Origin: Brevibacterium oceani
GTDB taxonomy: Bacteria; Actinomycetota; Actinomycetes; Actinomycetales; Brevibacteriaceae
Direction: 5' to 3'
Length of the DNA: 64,000 nucleotides
NCBI RefSeq assembly: GCF_013623835.1
Contig: NZ_JABKDE010000002.1
Coordinates: 1-64,000, forward strand
Shown: piece by piece, positions 25,405-34,190 of the stretch
Position numbering within the stretch: position 1 is the first letter of the stretch
Layout: the number at the start of each line of letters is the position of its first letter
The notes under the pieces: generated by a model
Databases searched by the model: none
What the model was told of the DNA's origin: nothing
The model's input: the letters and a program-made list of their open reading frames with translations, nothing else
Position numbers and translations under genes: made by a program

Positions 25405-26318
25405 GCGACGTCGTCACAACTGGGAGCCAGGTCGTCACTCCAGGGAGTGAGGCGGCCGTCGACGGTGAGGACACAGCCGAGACTCACGCCCAGGGCTTCC
25501 AGGTCGAACTCGAGAACTTCACCGGACCGTTCGACCTCCTCCTCGGGCTGATCTCGAAGCGGCGCCTCGACGTCACGGAGATCGCCTTGGCCGAGGTCAC
25601 CGACGAATTCCTCGCCTACACCACCGAACTCAAGGACCGGGCGAACCTCGCGGAGATCTCGCAGTTCCTCCTCGTCGCCGCGACCCTGCTCGACCTCAAG
25701 GTCGCCAGGCTCCTGCCGCATGAAGAGGGCGAAGAGGTCCTCGACCTCGAACTGCTCGAGGCCCGCGACCTCCTCTTCGCCCGCCTGCTTCAGTACAAGG
25801 CGTACAAGTCAGTGTCCGGATACCTCGCCGAGGCGATGGCCGCAGGGTCGATCCGGGCCCCTCGTGACGTCGGACTCGAAGCCGAGTTCCAGGACGTGCT
25901 GCCACCACTCGAGCTCAACATCGGCCCGGGGGAGCTGGCCGGGATCTTCGCGACAGTGCTCCAGCGCGACCACACCCCGCCGAGCGTCGCCGTCGACCAC
26001 ATCCACCTGCCGCTGGTCAGCGTGTCCGAACAGCGCGGACACATCCTCGGCCTGCTGCGCGCCGGCGAGGTCGACTTCAAGGATCTGCTGGAGACGTCCG
26101 AGAACACCCTGGTCGTCGTCGCCCGCTTCCTCGCCCTGCTCGAACTGTTCAAGGTCGGTCTCTGCGACTTCGACCAGCCCGAACCTCTGGGGCGCCTGCT
26201 CATCCACCGCACCGAGATGAGCGAGGACGGCGTCGACCTGCGCACCGAGGGCGACTGGAGCGGCGACGAGGATGAGATTGGGGTAAGTGACACCGACGAC
26301 GAGGGAGAACACGCATGA
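25401..26318 (+). CDS. scpA: segregation and condensation protein ScpA
   Basis: 305 aa kleisin subunit of the SMC condensin complex. The conserved N-terminal helix motif ENFTGPFDLLLGLISKRRLD starts at residue 38, after a disordered acidic leader. LLVAATLLDLKVARLLP marks the middle and VARFLALLELFKVGLCDFDQ the C-terminal winged helix that contacts the SMC head. The start must be CTG 25401, because the conserved motif precedes the first ordinary start codon in the frame (TTG 25587). It is followed by scpB with a 4-nt overlap. A frameshift or sequencing error near the parA stop is the alternative explanation. Confidence 0.9.
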   Translation: MSDVVTTGSQVVTPGSEAAVDGEDTAETHAQGFQVELENFTGPFDLLLGLISKRRLDVTEIALAEVTDEFLAYTTELKDRANLAEISQFLLVAATLLDLKVARLLPHEEGEEVLDLELLEARDLLFARLLQYKAYKSVSGYLAEAMAAGSIRAPRDVGLEAEFQDVLPPLELNIGPGELAGIFATVLQRDHTPPSVAVDHIHLPLVSVSEQRGHILGLLRAGEVDFKDLLETSENTLVVVARFLALLELFKVGLCDFDQPEPLGRLLIHRTEMSEDGVDLRTEGDWSGDEDEIGVSDTDDEGEHA

Positions 26319-27022
26319 TCGACGACGAGGTCCTCGCCGGCATCGAAGCCGTGCTCATGATCATCGACTCAGCGGTCACCACCGATGAGCTCGCAACCTC
26401 CCTCGGCCTCGACGAGGACACCGTCCTCGAAGCCATCGCCGCGCTCAAGGCCGACTACGACGGGGATGAAACCCACCGGCAGCGCGGCTTCGAGATCCGC
26501 CACGTCGCCGGCGGCTTCCGCATCTTCTCACGCGGGGACTACCACGAGGTGGTCAAGGACTTCCTCACCTCAGGACAGAGCGCGAAGCTCTCCCAAGCCG
26601 CCCTCGAAACTCTGGCCGTCATCGCCTACCGGCAGCCGATCTCACGCCCGCGGATCGCCGCGATCCGCGGAGTCAGCGTCGACGGCGTCATTCGTACCCT
26701 GCTGCTGCGCGGACTCATCGTCGAAGCCGGGAAGGAAGCGTCCACCTCGGCGCTGCTCTATGCGACCACGCCACAGTTCCTCGACACGATGGGCATGAAC
26801 TCGATCGACGACCTGCCCGACATCGCCCCCTACCTGCCCGAAGATGCCGACGTCGCCGAGCTCGGCGCCGAGGACACCGAAGTGCTCGCCGAGATCGACG
26901 GGGACCTGGACGAGGACGACGATCTTCCGGCCATTCCGCACGCGCAGGCCACCGGCGCAGCGGAGGACACCGGGGACGATCTCGCCGATGAGCGCACAGA
27001 GATGTCACGAGTCGACGTTTGA
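26315..27022 (+). CDS. scpB: segregation and condensation protein ScpB
   Basis: 235 aa. Two winged-helix domains are visible. EAVLMIIDSAVTTDELATSL is in the first, and the hallmark ALETLAVIAYRQPISRPRIA with IRGVSVDGVIRTLL is in the second. A C-terminal acidic tail (about 175-235) is probably disordered. ScpB dimers bind ScpA and regulate SMC ATPase activity. ATG 26315 overlaps the scpA stop. Confidence 0.95.
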   Translation: MIDDEVLAGIEAVLMIIDSAVTTDELATSLGLDEDTVLEAIAALKADYDGDETHRQRGFEIRHVAGGFRIFSRGDYHEVVKDFLTSGQSAKLSQAALETLAVIAYRQPISRPRIAAIRGVSVDGVIRTLLLRGLIVEAGKEASTSALLYATTPQFLDTMGMNSIDDLPDIAPYLPEDADVAELGAEDTEVLAEIDGDLDEDDDLPAIPHAQATGAAEDTGDDLADERTEMSRVDV

Positions 27023-27039
27023 TTTGAGACAATGGTCCT

Positions 27040-27900
27040 ATGAGTCCCTACCGTGATCCTCGTGCGCCCGGCGGGCGCCAGAACCGACCGAGCCGAAAAC
27101 AGCGCGCATCGACCTCTTCGAAGGCCCCCAACCGGGGTGGCTCCGGTTCAGGTCAGGCGTCGGACGCCCATGTCAGCGGGGGTGTGCGGCTGCAGAAGGT
27201 GCTCGCCGAGGCGGGCCTGGGCTCGCGTCGTGCCTGCGAGCAGCTCATCACCGACGGGCGGGTCGAGGTCGACGGGTCGATCGTGACCGAACTGGGCACT
27301 CGGATCGACCCCGAGACGCAGTCCGTGTACGTCGATACGGTGAGAATTTCGACACAGACCAAGAAGGTCTACCTCGTGCTCAACAAGCCCGCCGGAGTCG
27401 TCTCGACCATGAGCGACCCCGAGGGCCGTCCCAGCCTGGCCGACTACGTGCGCAACAACACCGAGCGCCTCTTCCACGTCGGTCGCCTCGACACCGACAC
27501 CGAGGGCCTCATCCTGTTGACCAACGACGGCGAGCTGAGCAACCGGCTGGCCCACCCGCGCTACGAGATCCCGAAGACCTACCTTGCGAAGGTCAAGGGT
27601 CAGTTGGCCAAGGACGCCGGCGCCGTCCTCAAGGCCGGACTCGACCTCGAGGACGGCTTCGTCAAGGTCGACGACTTCAAACTCGTCGATTCGACCCCGG
27701 GCCACTCCGTCGTCGAACTCACCCTGCACTCCGGGCGCAACCGGATCGTGCGGCGTCTGCTCGAGGAGATCGGGCACCCCGTCGAACGCCTCGTGCGCCT
27801 GCGCTTCGGACCGATCGTCCTCGACGAACAGAAGCAGGGCAAGATCCGCCCACTGCGCTCCGACGAGGTCGGCTCCCTCTTCGAGGCCGTCGGCCTGTGA
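27040..27900 (+). CDS. rluB: RsuA/RluB-family rRNA pseudouridine synthase
   Basis: 286 aa. A basic disordered N-terminus (1-45) precedes an S4 domain (VRLQKVLAEAGLGSRRACEQ, DGRVEVDG). The catalytic domain contains LVLNKPAGVVSTMSD and the catalytic-Asp motif LFHVGRLDTDTEGLILLTND. EIGHPVERLVRLRFGPI is near the C-terminus. It modifies uridine in rRNA, probably 23S. ATG 27040 has no ribosome site; an extended -10-like TGAGACAAT ends 6 nt before it, which would suit a leaderless start. Position matches Rv1711. Confidence 0.92.
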   Translation: MSPYRDPRAPGGRQNRPSRKQRASTSSKAPNRGGSGSGQASDAHVSGGVRLQKVLAEAGLGSRRACEQLITDGRVEVDGSIVTELGTRIDPETQSVYVDTVRISTQTKKVYLVLNKPAGVVSTMSDPEGRPSLADYVRNNTERLFHVGRLDTDTEGLILLTNDGELSNRLAHPRYEIPKTYLAKVKGQLAKDAGAVLKAGLDLEDGFVKVDDFKLVDSTPGHSVVELTLHSGRNRIVRRLLEEIGHPVERLVRLRFGPIVLDEQKQGKIRPLRSDEVGSLFEAVGL

Positions 27901-29036
27901 GAGTCCACATCATCGGCACCGGCCTGCTCGGTGCCAGCCTGGGGTTGGCGCTGAGCGCGAAGGGCAACCAGGTGACCCTCGAAGACGCCTCACCCACCGC
28001 CCAGCAGCTCGCCGCCGACCTCGGTGCCGGGCAGGTCGTTCGCTCACGTTCGAGTGCCGACGGCGGCGATTCCGAAGGACAGTCACCAGCGACTGCCGCC
28101 GACCCGGACATCGTGGTCGTCGCGACTCCGCCCGATGTCGCCGCGGAGGTCATCGCCCGGTCCCTCGAGACCTACCCGAGAGCCACCGTCACGGACGTCG
28201 CCAGCGTCAAGACCCGCCTGCTGGAATCCGTGAAGTCCCTGGTCACCGGTGAACAGCTCGATCGGTACATCGGCAGCCATCCGATGGCCGGGCGGGAGAA
28301 GTCCGGGGCGATCGCCGCTCAGGCGGATCTGTTCACGGCCCGACCCTGGGTGATCTGCTCTGACGAGGACACACCGTCCGACCGCCTCGGCGAGGTCATC
28401 ACCATGGCCGAGGACACGGGCGCCTCGGTGCTCCACCTCGATCCGCGCATCCACGATGCCGCGGTCGCGAAGGTCTCGCACGTGCCGCAGGTCGTGTCCT
28501 CCCTCGTGGCCTCCCAGCTGCGCCACGCTCCGCTCGAGGAGATCGCCCTGGCCGGGCAGGGACTGCGCGACGTCACTCGCATCGCCGCCTCCGACCCGGG
28601 TCTGTGGACGCAGATCCTCACCGGCAACGCCGACGAGGTGCGGTCCGTGCTCATGGATCTGCGCACCGAACTCGACGACGTCATCGCCGCCCTCGAACTC
28701 GGGCCGGGGTCGACGGGCCTGCTGGCGAAGGCGATCGCGCTGGGCAATGAAGGCCACGACCGGATTCCCGGCAAGCACGGGCAGCCGCCCACCACCTATG
28801 CTGTTGTCACGATCCTGGTTCCGGACACACCCGGAATGCTGGCCCGGCTGTTCAAGGACATCGGCGACCTCGGCGTCAATGTCGAAGACTTCCGGATGGA
28901 TCACGCCTCCGGCCGGAAGCTCGGCATGGTCGATGTGTCCGTGGTCCCGGCCATCCAACAGGAGCTGGAGATCGGTTTGTTGTCGAAGGGATGGCAGATC
29001 CCTGAATCCGCCATTGAGAGAGAAGGAACTGCATGA
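27897..29036 (+). CDS. tyrA: prephenate dehydrogenase with C-terminal ACT-like domain
   Basis: 379 aa. The NAD-binding start is VHIIGTGLLGASLGLALSAK. DVASVKTRLLESV and YIGSHPMAGREKSGA carry the active-site His region, and RIAASDPGLWTQILTGNADE is typical of the family. Residues about 300-375 (YAVVTILVPDTPGMLARLFK) fit an ACT regulatory domain, suggesting tyrosine feedback control. The enzyme makes 4-hydroxyphenylpyruvate (or arogenate to tyrosine). GTG 27897 overlaps the rluB stop. A tyrA at this spot is an addition relative to Rv1711-Rv1712. Confidence 0.92.
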   Translation: MRVHIIGTGLLGASLGLALSAKGNQVTLEDASPTAQQLAADLGAGQVVRSRSSADGGDSEGQSPATAADPDIVVVATPPDVAAEVIARSLETYPRATVTDVASVKTRLLESVKSLVTGEQLDRYIGSHPMAGREKSGAIAAQADLFTARPWVICSDEDTPSDRLGEVITMAEDTGASVLHLDPRIHDAAVAKVSHVPQVVSSLVASQLRHAPLEEIALAGQGLRDVTRIAASDPGLWTQILTGNADEVRSVLMDLRTELDDVIAALELGPGSTGLLAKAIALGNEGHDRIPGKHGQPPTTYAVVTILVPDTPGMLARLFKDIGDLGVNVEDFRMDHASGRKLGMVDVSVVPAIQQELEIGLLSKGWQIPESAIEREGTA

Positions 29037-29692
29037 GCGTCGTAGCCATTGACGGACCGTCCGGAGTGGGCAAGTCGAGCACCGCCAAGGAGGTGGCGCG
29101 TCGGCTGGGCTACCAGTACCTCGACACAGGTGCGATGTACCGTGCGATGGCGTGGCTGTGCCTCAACCGCGGGGTCACCGATCCCGTCGACGTGCTCGAG
29201 CAGGTCCGCGGCGCCGATCTCGAGATCTCGCTGAGCCCCGACGAGTTCTTCGTCTCCGTCGACGACATCGACGTCACCGAGGACATCCGCGGTCAGGACG
29301 TGTCGGCGAACGTGCAGACGGTCTCCGGCGTCGTCGACGCCCGCGAGGAGCTCATCGAGAAGCAGCGCGACTACATCAGGGCCGCACCCGAGGGCATCGT
29401 CGTCGAGGGCCGTGACATCACCACCGTCGTCGCCCCCGATGCGCCGGTGCGCATCCTCATGACCGCCCGCGACGAGGTGCGGGTGGCCCGCCGGGCCAAA
29501 GAGGTGCACGGCAATGCCGACGCCGAGGCGATCGCCGCCACCGAAGACCTCGTCACCGGCCGTGACGCCAAGGACTCCGTCACGACGAGCTTCTTGGAAG
29601 CCGCCGACGGAGTGTACACACTCGATACCAGCGACATCGACTTCGACCAGGTGGTCGAGACGGTGCTGCAGCTGGTGAAGGACGCACAATGA
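29033..29692 (+). CDS. cmk: cytidylate kinase
   Basis: 219 aa P-loop kinase phosphorylating CMP/dCMP. The P-loop is [20 protein letters not shown], followed by [16 protein letters not shown] and [20 protein letters not shown]. Length is normal. ATG 29033 overlaps the tyrA stop and the gene is coupled to der by another 4-nt overlap, the usual actinobacterial cmk-der pair. Confidence 0.96.
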   Translation: MSVVAIDGPSGVGKSSTAKEVARRLGYQYLDTGAMYRAMAWLCLNRGVTDPVDVLEQVRGADLEISLSPDEFFVSVDDIDVTEDIRGQDVSANVQTVSGVVDAREELIEKQRDYIRAAPEGIVVEGRDITTVVAPDAPVRILMTARDEVRVARRAKEVHGNADAEAIAATEDLVTGRDAKDSVTTSFLEAADGVYTLDTSDIDFDQVVETVLQLVKDAQ

Positions 29693-31200
29693 GCGAATCC
29701 GAATTCCACGAGACACCCGACGAGGACCTCGTCGACCGTGTCGAGAGCATCAGCGACGAAGAGGCCGAGCAGCGGGCGACCGCGCTCGAGGCCGGACTCG
29801 AGAGCTATGAGCTCGAAGACGAGGACCGGGCGCTGCTGCGCGCCCACGGCTTCGACGACCAAGACGAGGAGGAGTTCGGAGCCGCCCCCGTGCTCGCCAT
29901 CGTCGGTCGACCCAACGTCGGCAAGTCGACGCTGGTCAACAGGGTGCTCGGTCGCCGTGAGGCCGTCGTCGAGGACGTTCCCGGAGTCACCCGCGACCGG
30001 GTGAGCTACCGGGCGGAATGGAACACGAAGGAGTTCACCCTCGTCGACACCGGCGGTTGGGATCAGGACTCGAAGGGAATGGCCTCGCGGATCGCGATCC
30101 AGTCCGAGATCGCCGTGGACATGGCCGATGCCGTCGTCCTCGTCGTCGACGCCACGACGGGTCCGACCTCGACCGATGAGATGGTCGTGAAGATGCTGCG
30201 GCGGAAGAAGAAGCCGGTCATCCTCGCCGCGAACAAGGTCGACGACGAACGCGGTGAGCTCATGGCCGCCGAACTCTGGGGCCTGGGCCTGGGGCAGCCG
30301 TGGACGGTGTCCGCGCTGCACGGTCGCGGGGTCGCCGACCTCCTCGACGAAGTGCTCACCGTGCTGCCCGAGGTCTCGGCCGTCGACACCCGCGTCGAAG
30401 AAGGCGGGCCGCGCCGAGTGGCACTCGTCGGTCGCCCGAACGTCGGGAAGTCCTCCCTGCTCAACCAGCTCATCGGCACCGAACGTGTGCTCGTGGACAA
30501 TGTCGCCGGCACCACCCGCGACCCCGTCGACGAACTCATCGAGCTCGGCGGGAAGCAGTGGCGATTCGTCGACACCGCCGGAATCCGCCGTCGCGCCCAT
30601 CAGGCCAGCGGCGCCGACTTCTATGCGGCGCTGCGGACGCAGACCGCACTCGAACGCGCCGAGGTGGCCATCGTCCTCCTCGAAGTGCAGGAGCCGCTGA
30701 GCGAGCAGGACGTCCGGATCGTCACCACGGCCGTCGAGGCCGGGCGAGCGATCGTGCTTGCGTTCAACAAATGGGATCTCCTCGACGACGAACGCCGGTA
30801 CTACCTCGAGCGGGAGATCGAACGGGACCTGGGCCATGTCGCGTGGGCGCCGCGCGTGAACATCTCGGCGAAGACCGGTCGGCACGCGGAGAAGCTCGTG
30901 CCCGCGATGGAGACAGCCCTGGACGGCTGGGACACCCGGATTCCGACGGGACGGCTCAATGCGTTCCTCGGCGAGTTGGTCGCGGCCAACCCGCACCCCG
31001 TGCGCGGGGGAAAGCAGCCGCGCATCCTCTTCGGCACGCAGGCGCAGTCGCGTCCGCCGAAGTTCGTGCTCTTCACAACCGGGTTCCTCGACCCCGGATA
31101 CCGCCGTTTCATCACTCGTCGTCTGCGTGAGACCTTCGGGTTCAAGGGCACCCCGATCGAGGTGTCGATGCGCATCCGCGAGAAGCGGCGGCGGCGCTGA
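29689..31200 (+). CDS. der: ribosome biogenesis GTPase Der (EngA)
   Basis: 503 aa with two tandem G domains. The first has [20 protein letters not shown] (G1 at 73-80), DTGGWD (G3) and NKVD; the second has [24 protein letters not shown] and NKWD. A C-terminal KH-like domain follows ([19 protein letters not shown]). An acidic N-terminal extension of ~65 residues is present, as in other actinobacterial Der proteins. It acts in 50S subunit assembly. Confidence 0.97.
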   Translation: MSESEFHETPDEDLVDRVESISDEEAEQRATALEAGLESYELEDEDRALLRAHGFDDQDEEEFGAAPVLAIVGRPNVGKSTLVNRVLGRREAVVEDVPGVTRDRVSYRAEWNTKEFTLVDTGGWDQDSKGMASRIAIQSEIAVDMADAVVLVVDATTGPTSTDEMVVKMLRRKKKPVILAANKVDDERGELMAAELWGLGLGQPWTVSALHGRGVADLLDEVLTVLPEVSAVDTRVEEGGPRRVALVGRPNVGKSSLLNQLIGTERVLVDNVAGTTRDPVDELIELGGKQWRFVDTAGIRRRAHQASGADFYAALRTQTALERAEVAIVLLEVQEPLSEQDVRIVTTAVEAGRAIVLAFNKWDLLDDERRYYLEREIERDLGHVAWAPRVNISAKTGRHAEKLVPAMETALDGWDTRIPTGRLNAFLGELVAANPHPVRGGKQPRILFGTQAQSRPPKFVLFTTGFLDPGYRRFITRRLRETFGFKGTPIEVSMRIREKRRRR

Positions 31201-32598
31201 ATGAACGAGGACGAGCAGGCGAACGGCGCGAAGGAGTGGTCGCAGGGATCGGCCGAGCAGCCGCAGAGCACTGAACCGCACGTGAGCGGCGCGGCCGATG
31301 CCGATCGTCGGGCAGCCTCGGCGACGGGTGAACCCGGCTCAGCTGGGACCGCAGTCGATGCCGATCGTCGGGCAGCCTCGGCGACGGGTGAACCCGGCTC
31401 AGCTGGGACCGCAGTCGATACGGATCGTCGGGCAGCCTCCGCGACGGGGGACTCCGAGTCGACCGGACGCGAACCCGACGTGGCGCCGTGGTACACGCGC
31501 ACACCGGCACGCGCTCTGATGATCGCCGTGACGATGGCGGGGCTGGCCTATGCGCTGATGTTCTTCCGCGGGCTCCAGGACATCGTGGCACCGGTGTTCC
31601 TCGCGCTGAACTTCTACATCGTCGTCTACCCGGTGCAGCGGATCCTCACCCGGTTCAAGGTCCCACGCGCGATCGGCGCGTGCATCTCGGTCATCCTCGT
31701 GCTGTGCATGATCATCGCGTTCTTCGGCCTCACCGCATGGTCCGTCGCCGAACTCGTCATCCTCATCCCCAGCTACAGCAACGAACTCGTCAACACCTAC
31801 CAGAGCACCCTGGCACTGCTCTCGGACATCGGGGTGACGTCCTCGGTCATCCAACAGCAGCTCTCAGCCTTCGACGTCCGCTCCGTCCTCGACGCGATCT
31901 ACCCGCTGCTGACGAATCTGTCATCGGTCGCGGGCCTGCTGACCACTGTCATCATGGCCGTGTTCTTCGTGGCGATGGACTCGATGGGCATCGACCGGCG
32001 GATGGGGATGCTGCTGCGGGTCAAACCCTCGCTGTCGGCCTCGATCGGCAACTTCGCCGTGGGCGTGCGCCGCTACTGGGTGGTAGCGACGATCTTCGGC
32101 CTCATCGTCGCGTTCCTCGACGTCATCGCGCTGGCCATCATCGACGTGCCGCTGATCTGGGTGTGGGGCGTGCTCGCGTTCCTGACGAACTACATTCCGA
32201 ACATCGGCTTCGTCATCGGCCTCGTCCCGCCGGCGCTGCTGGCGCTGGTCGACAGCGGCTGGCAGTCGGCACTGTGGGTTGTCATCGCCTACAGTGTGCT
32301 CAACTTCGTCATCCAGGCGATCATCCAGCCGAAGTTCACCGGCGAATCGGTGGGCGTAACCCCGTTGATCTCGTTCCTCTCGCTGCTGTTCTGGGTGTGG
32401 ATCCTCGGCTGGCTCGGCGCTCTGCTGGCGCTGCCGGCGACCCTGCTGCTCAAAGCGCTGCTCGTCGATGCCGACCCGCGGTCGAGATGGGTCAACATCC
32501 TGCTCGCCTCGGACCCGGATACCGGGAGACCGGACGACCCAGATTCTGGTTCTGACATGGGAAGAAACTCGGCTGCCCTCTCGCCCCCGCGCGTATGA
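31201..32598 (+). CDS. AI-2E family (TqsA/PerM-like) transporter with repeat-containing N-terminus
   Basis: 465 aa. Residues 1-95 are a hydrophilic disordered cytoplasmic leader containing a 20-residue repeat of the type DADRRAASATGEPGSAGTAV. Eight hydrophobic segments follow. The family landmarks are ILSYLTNYIPNIGF-like GVLAFLTNYIPNIGFVIGLV and FVIQAIIQPKFTGESVGVTP. The family exports diverse small solutes; autoinducer-2 transport is not implied. ATG 31201 directly abuts the der stop, with GGCGGCGGCG before it but no clear SD, so it probably relies on coupling. Confidence 0.85.
   Translation: MNEDEQANGAKEWSQGSAEQPQSTEPHVSGAADADRRAASATGEPGSAGTAVDADRRAASATGEPGSAGTAVDTDRRAASATGDSESTGREPDVAPWYTRTPARALMIAVTMAGLAYALMFFRGLQDIVAPVFLALNFYIVVYPVQRILTRFKVPRAIGACISVILVLCMIIAFFGLTAWSVAELVILIPSYSNELVNTYQSTLALLSDIGVTSSVIQQQLSAFDVRSVLDAIYPLLTNLSSVAGLLTTVIMAVFFVAMDSMGIDRRMGMLLRVKPSLSASIGNFAVGVRRYWVVATIFGLIVAFLDVIALAIIDVPLIWVWGVLAFLTNYIPNIGFVIGLVPPALLALVDSGWQSALWVVIAYSVLNFVIQAIIQPKFTGESVGVTPLISFLSLLFWVWILGWLGALLALPATLLLKALLVDADPRSRWVNILLASDPDTGRPDDPDSGSDMGRNSAALSPPRV
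31296..31446 (+). repeat. 60-bp tandem repeat in the transporter leader
   Basis: Two identical 60-bp units at 31296-31355 and 31356-31415 are followed by a partial third copy to about 31446 with a few substitutions. The unit encodes 20 residues in frame. Near-perfect identity indicates recent duplication and possible length polymorphism. Confidence 0.95.
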
Positions 32599-32614
32599 GT
32601 AGATAGCATGAAGT

Positions 32615-33241
32615 ATGGTGACACTACTGAATATCCATCCGGAGAACCCACAGAACCGACTGATCGAGCAGGCCGCCGAGACCTTGAGAGGCGGAGGGCT
32701 GATCGCCTATCCCACGGACTCCTGCTATGCGCTCGGCTGCGCGCTCGAGAACAAGGACGGAATCGAACGGATCACCCGCATCCGCCAGCTCGGCTCGAAG
32801 CACCACTTCACACTGATGTGCCATGACTTCGCGCAGCTGGGACAGTTCGTCATCGTCGACAATTCGGACTTCCGTGCCATCAAATCGATGACGCCCGGAC
32901 CGTATACGTTCATCATGAAGGCCACGAAAGAGGTGCCGCGGCGGATGATGCACCCGAAGAAGCATTCGGTCGGTGCCCGCATTCCGCAGAACGTCACCGC
33001 GCTGGCGCTCGTCGAGGCGATGGGGGAGCCGATCCTCTCCTCGACCCTGCTGCTGCCCGGCGATGAGGACCCGCTCACTCACGCCGAGGACGTCATGGAC
33101 CAGCTCGGCAACGACCTCGATATCGTCATCGAGTCCGGTGTCCCCGGAGTCGTGCCGACCTCCGTCATCGACTTCACCGGCCGCTTCCCCGAGGTGGCCC
33201 GCGTCGGCGCCGGCGACGTCTCCCGCTTCGCCGAGGAGTGA
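32615..33241 (+). CDS. yciO: YciO-type Sua5/YrdC family protein
   Basis: 208 aa. The YrdC fold is shown by GGLIAYPTDSCYALGCAL, and the YciO subgroup by IRQLGSKHHFTLMCHDFAQL, TPGPYTFIMKATKEVPRRMM and GVPGVVPTSVIDFTG. YrdC relatives make threonylcarbamoyl-AMP for tRNA t6A. YciO proteins share the fold but their role is less certain, so I do not call it TsaC. The start ATG 32615 follows TAGCAT (32604-32609) by 5 nt with no ribosome site, another possible leaderless start. Confidence 0.88.
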   Translation: MVTLLNIHPENPQNRLIEQAAETLRGGGLIAYPTDSCYALGCALENKDGIERITRIRQLGSKHHFTLMCHDFAQLGQFVIVDNSDFRAIKSMTPGPYTFIMKATKEVPRRMMHPKKHSVGARIPQNVTALALVEAMGEPILSSTLLLPGDEDPLTHAEDVMDQLGNDLDIVIESGVPGVVPTSVIDFTGRFPEVARVGAGDVSRFAEE

Positions 33242-33285
33242 GCTCGGGGTCCCTGCTGGGACCGTCATCACTACGCGAGGGACGC

Positions 33286-33321
33286 ACCCCTCGCCGAGGT
33301 GGCCCCGCCTCGGCGAGGGGT
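33286..33321. terminator. strong hairpin terminator after yciO
   Basis: A perfect 14-bp stem (ACCCCTCGCCGAGG / CCTCGGCGAGGGGT) with an 8-nt loop lies 44 nt after the stop. It sits between yciO and the convergent livF gene and can serve either strand. Confidence 0.75.
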
Positions 33322-33482
33322 GACCGTCCGTTTGTCGCGAGCCGAGGCAGGCAGCCTGGATCGGCCGTGACGAAGCAGCACCGCCTCGACTGCGGAGCAC
33401 CGCCTCGGCGACCTTGGTTCGACACGACCAACCCGCACGTTCACGGATCGGTTCGGGCTGTCCGGTTCGAGCGGTCGTTCCG

Positions 33483-34190
33483 TCACAGTCCGAGGTAGGC
33501 TGCCTGCACCTCGGGATTGTCGAGCAGGTTGGCGGCCTCGTCTGCCAAGACGATCCGACCTTCGGCAATGACATAGCCGCGGTGGGCGATCGCCAACGAC
33601 GCCTTGGCATTCTGCTCGCTGAGCAGGACCCCGATACCCTTGTCATTGATCTGTGCCACGGAGGCGAGGACCTGATCGACGACGATCGGAGCCAGACCCA
33701 TCGACGGTTCGTCGAGGATGAGCAGACTCGGATCCGACATCAGGGCACGGCCGATGGCCACCATCTGCTGCTGCCCGCCGGAGAGCGATCCGGCCGGCTG
33801 CTTCGCCTTCTCTGCCAGGATCGGAAACAGGTCGAGCACCTCGGTGAAGATCTCCTCCGTTCGCGCCTTGTCCCGGTGTGGGTACGAACCCAGGCGCAGG
33901 TTCTTCTCCACGGACATCTTCCCGAACAGGTGCCGCCCCTCCGGACAATGGGCGATCCCGGCCTTGACGATCGCATTCGGCCGCGACCGGTTGAGCTTGC
34001 GACCTTCGTATTCCACCGAACCGGCACGGATCGGCATGAGCCCGCTGATCGTCTTGAACAGAGTGGTCTTGCCCGAACCGTTCGCGCCGAGGATGACGGT
34101 GAGCTCCCCTGGCCGCGCGGTGATGCTCACGTCGTGGAGAACATCGATGGCGTCATATCCGGTACTGACATTGTCGAGGGTGAGCATCAC
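33483..34190 (-). CDS. livF: branched-chain amino acid-type ABC transporter ATPase LivF
   Basis: 235 aa ABC ATPase. Walker A GANGSGKTTLFKTISGL, signature SLSGGQQQMVAIGRALMSDP and Walker B LLILDEPSMGLAPIVVDQVL are intact. LivF-type features include the short length and the KLNRSRPNAIVKAGIAHCPE segment. It powers the importer together with LivG. The start ATG 34190 overlaps the livG stop. This is the last gene of the minus-strand liv operon. Confidence 0.94.
   Translation of the reverse strand: MMLTLDNVSTGYDAIDVLHDVSITARPGELTVILGANGSGKTTLFKTISGLMPIRAGSVEYEGRKLNRSRPNAIVKAGIAHCPEGRHLFGKMSVEKNLRLGSYPHRDKARTEEIFTEVLDLFPILAEKAKQPAGSLSGGQQQMVAIGRALMSDPSLLILDEPSMGLAPIVVDQVLASVAQINDKGIGVLLSEQNAKASLAIAHRGYVIAEGRIVLADEAANLLDNPEVQAAYLGL

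Noticed and set aside
31296..31446. Possible CRISPR or mobile-element repeat
   Set aside because: The copies are directly adjacent with no spacers and are in frame within a gene, so it is a coding minisatellite.
33242..33482. Plus-strand frame of 86 codons after yciO
   Set aside because: It spans the terminator hairpin, is Arg/Gly-rich and has no protein-like pattern.
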